In this document: piece after piece, positions 4,619 to 6,756 of the stretch
Numbering within the stretch: the stretch's first letter is position 1
Layout: every line of letters starts with the position of its first letter
Source of the DNA: Firmicutes bacterium UBA5486
GTDB lineage: Bacteria; Bacillota; UBA4882; UBA10575
NCBI GenBank assembly: GCA_002427045.1
Contig: DIPO01000077.1
Coordinates: forward strand, 1-6,756
Length of the DNA stretch: 6,756 nucleotides
Direction of reading: 5' to 3'
The notes under the pieces: generated by a model
What the model was told of the DNA's origin: nothing
Seen by the model: the letters and a program-made list of their open reading frames with translations, nothing else
The model's database searches: none
Program-made: the position numbers and the translations under genes

Positions 4619-6640
4619 ATGCGAACTATTTTTATTGATGATCATAAGTCGCTTATTGGCTCATATTATTTTTTCCACGGAGATCTCATCAAAGCCGAAC
4701 AGGAACTGGAGGTCTTAGTAAATAGCGGGGTGAATCATTTATGGTTATTTATTGATGATTATTTTCGGAAAAACAACCCCGCACCACGAAAGGATTTTGA
4801 CCTTTTTCTGGAGTTATTACGGAAGAAAGGTTTAAAATTTGTACCAGTTATTGGACAGTTTATTTCTCTAACAGAACACCCTGAGGTCCGGATTGTAATG
4901 GGCGATGGTAATATTTCTTCTGATCCCCGTTACTGGAATATGGGTTGTTTCCGTCATCCAGTAAACCTAGAATGGGCAACATATGAAGTAAGAGAGTTTT
5001 TACGTTCTTATCATAATAATGAATTATTGTGCCGGAGTGCAGGGAAACTCTTAATGAGTTTTGTTCATGAAGCTATTTACCGGACAGATACCCCTGAGAT
5101 GGGTGGGGATACCATGCATCCGAATTGTTACTGCTCATATTGCCGGGAAGCTTTTCTTGATTATCTGCAGATAAAATATACTAATATAGAAGATTTTAAT
5201 AAAAATCATGCAGAATCGATCCAAAAGTGGGAAGAGTTAAAGCTTCCATTGGGGCCGAAACCGGATCCATTGTTATGGGTGGAGTTTATGGAGAATCATG
5301 CTGAGGCGATTCCGGATTTTCTTAGTCAGTTAATTAAAGTAGCGAATAAGAAAGCTCCTGTGCTATCAACACATGAGTGTAATGATTTTTACCCTGGTTC
5401 TTGGCAAACAACATTAACCGGTAATGATTTTTGGAAGATGGCTGCTGTAATTGATTTTGGCCATGAAGATATGTATCCCTTGGAATTTGATCAGCAATAT
5501 CAGATCTATATTTATGGGTTTATAAAAGATATTATGCGAAGCGCCATGGGCTTTTCCCGCCCATATACTGGAAATGGACAAGCTTTTCATCCTTGGGTAA
5601 TTGAGGGGAAATTACCGAAGAACAGTATGATAGAACAGGTTTATACTAGCATTATCCATGGAGTCTCCGGCTTGGTATGGTGGCTGGGAGGGGATCTGGA
5701 GCTCTGGAGGGAAATGGAAGAGCCTAATAAATTTCTTGATTATTGGTTGCAGAGACTTCCCGAACTAGAGCGGGAGAAACCAAGGATCGCTTTATTATAC
5801 TCTTATACTACCATGGCCTTAACACAAAAGGATCTCCATCCCTTAGATCTTCAATTAATCTATATGGGTCTTTGCCAATTAGGCTTACCCGTAGATATTT
5901 TGTCAGAAGAGCAAATAAAAATGGGTATTATACAGGAGAGAGGATATAAATTAGTAATAGCCCCTGCGGTTTCTGCCCTTCCCCGGGAAACTGGGGAAGC
6001 ATTAAGGTTATATGTAAGTCAGGGGGGAACGCTACTGGTGGATTATGCGGTAGAGGATTGGCCGGAAGATTTTCCATTGCCAGTTGCTTTTAGAACAGAA
6101 GATTTAGGAAAGAAGCCTCGATATTATCGTACAACTACCGAATTAACACCGCCTGGGCGAGAACTCTTTATCCCGGTGGAAAGTCCAAAAACCGGTATAC
6201 CGGTTTTTGATAATTCTTCCCTCTGTCAAGTCTGGGCTGAGTTTGATTCTGGTTCTCCAGCGGTAGTTAGTTGGCAGTTGGAGAAAGGTAAGATTGTAGG
6301 AGTAGGCTCTATGCTGGGGGTAGATTTCGCGAATTATCCGGGGCATATCCATCTAAATAAGATGTTTCCATTTTTAATTAGGATGAATGATGATGCCCGC
6401 GAGTTATTGAGGTTAATAGCGGGTGCCTCCGGAGTGAAGCCTTCTGTTATTTCAAATAACCCTGCTGTTGAAGTTGGAATTTTTATAAGGAATAAAGGTT
6501 CACGGGTTTGCTTTGCTGTTAATCACCTCCCAAAAGCAGTTGAATGTTCAATCATTGTTGAGCGGGGGGGAAAGTTGATGTTGATAGTGGTTCAATTATT
6601 AATGTGGAAAAGATGCCTAAAGGGTTACGGGTTGATTTAG
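4619..6640 (+). CDS. GH42-like glycoside hydrolase, frame broken near the C-terminus
   Basis: The uninterrupted frame gives 673 residues, cytoplasmic (no signal peptide). Residues 1 to about 385 resemble the GH42 beta-galactosidase TIM barrel, about 387-605 the trimerisation (class I amidotransferase-like) domain, and the tail the small C-terminal beta domain. The cysteines of the GH42 zinc site are present: C110, C170, C172 and C175 (CYCSYC followed by REAF). The acid/base glutamate is probably E151, but the usual Asn before it is His150. At the expected nucleophile position, anchored on W326, the sequence is TGNG (317-320) with no glutamate. Substrate and even hydrolase activity are therefore uncertain. 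From codon 650 onward the frame departs from the family: the last 23 residues are replaced, and the natural tail runs in the -1 frame to 6690. The gene has its own promoter, and GAGGGG at 4604-4609 supports the start. No other sugar gene is adjacent. Confidence 0.8.
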   Translation: MRTIFIDDHKSLIGSYYFFHGDLIKAEQELEVLVNSGVNHLWLFIDDYFRKNNPAPRKDFDLFLELLRKKGLKFVPVIGQFISLTEHPEVRIVMGDGNISSDPRYWNMGCFRHPVNLEWATYEVREFLRSYHNNELLCRSAGKLLMSFVHEAIYRTDTPEMGGDTMHPNCYCSYCREAFLDYLQIKYTNIEDFNKNHAESIQKWEELKLPLGPKPDPLLWVEFMENHAEAIPDFLSQLIKVANKKAPVLSTHECNDFYPGSWQTTLTGNDFWKMAAVIDFGHEDMYPLEFDQQYQIYIYGFIKDIMRSAMGFSRPYTGNGQAFHPWVIEGKLPKNSMIEQVYTSIIHGVSGLVWWLGGDLELWREMEEPNKFLDYWLQRLPELEREKPRIALLYSYTTMALTQKDLHPLDLQLIYMGLCQLGLPVDILSEEQIKMGIIQERGYKLVIAPAVSALPRETGEALRLYVSQGGTLLVDYAVEDWPEDFPLPVAFRTEDLGKKPRYYRTTTELTPPGRELFIPVESPKTGIPVFDNSSLCQVWAEFDSGSPAVVSWQLEKGKIVGVGSMLGVDFANYPGHIHLNKMFPFLIRMNDDARELLRLIAGASGVKPSVISNNPAVEVGIFIRNKGSRVCFAVNHLPKAVECSIIVERGGKLMLIVVQLLMWKRCLKGYGLI

Positions 6641-6690
6641 AAATTCAAGAACTAGGTGGCGCCTGGTTTGAGGTTTCTAAAAAACTATAG
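6568..6690 (+). other. Out-of-frame C-terminal continuation of the GH42-like gene
   Basis: Read one base back from the G7 run (6564-6570), the sequence gives GKVDVDSGSIINVEKM, then PKGLRVDLEIQELGGAWFEV and SKKL before TAG at 6688-6690. This has the alternating hydrophobic pattern and closing 'W-FEV' strand of a GH42 C-terminal beta domain, unlike the in-frame tail ending at 6640. The joined product would be about 690 residues. The cause may be an indel, an assembly error in the homopolymer, or -1 slippage. Confidence 0.7.
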
Positions 6691-6712
6691 TGTCTTGAAA
6701 CTTTTGGTAGAC

Positions 6713-6756
6713 GGGCTTCTTGCGTTATCATTGATTTTTTCTGTCCCTGCACAATA
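6713..6756 (+). repeat. Dispersed repeat, copy 2, cut by the window end
   Basis: This stretch matches 3021-3065 with four substitutions and one missing T, starting at GGGC and running to the last base of the window (CTGCACAATA). It starts 23 bases after the restored stop codon of the GH42-like gene, as copy 1 lies downstream of putP. The right half and the second inverted-repeat arm lie outside the window. Confidence 0.7.

Overview
The window is AT-rich bacterial DNA with strong AGGAGG-type ribosome binding sites, sigma-A-like promoters and T-tailed intrinsic terminators. Gene content (a PutP-type proline transporter, a Mta/TipA-type MerR regulator, a GH42-like glycosidase) fits a low-GC Bacillota, possibly a clostridial or Negativicutes lineage. 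That placement is inference; no marker gene is present. All four protein genes lie on the + strand, but each has its own upstream signals and they do not look like one operon.

Layout. 1-338 is non-coding: a long imperfect hairpin (16-82) that abuts a strong terminator (82-115) ending something upstream of the window, then a promoter (176-205) and a leader with a 13-bp stem-loop. 339-1280 encodes an exported six-bladed beta-propeller protein (SMP-30/NHL type). 1412-2893 is putP, a sodium/proline symporter with its catalytic-site residues intact. 2894-3154 holds a roughly 115-bp hairpin-forming repeat whose left half recurs at the right edge of the window (6713-6756). 3208-3972 is a MerR-family regulator with a TipAS drug-binding domain. 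Its own promoter has the long 19-bp spacer and central dyad typical of MerR control, and an internal start could make the ligand-binding domain alone. 3973-4618 is a 646-bp intergenic region: a terminator, a 46-bp palindrome, three tandem copies of one bulged stem-loop whose paired bases covary, and the promoter and putative operator of the next gene. 4619-6640 is a GH42-like enzyme whose reading frame breaks at a G7 run; the natural C-terminus continues in the -1 frame to 6690.

How the parts relate: the symporter would import proline, the propeller protein acts outside the membrane on an unknown ligand, the MerR protein probably senses a hydrophobic compound and activates its own promoter, and the GH42-like protein is cytoplasmic. 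No metabolic link between them is evident. The most unusual items are the covarying stem-loop array at 4156-4388, the GH42-like protein that seems to lack the usual nucleophile, the G7 frameshift, the possible second product of the MerR gene, and the dispersed hairpin repeat.
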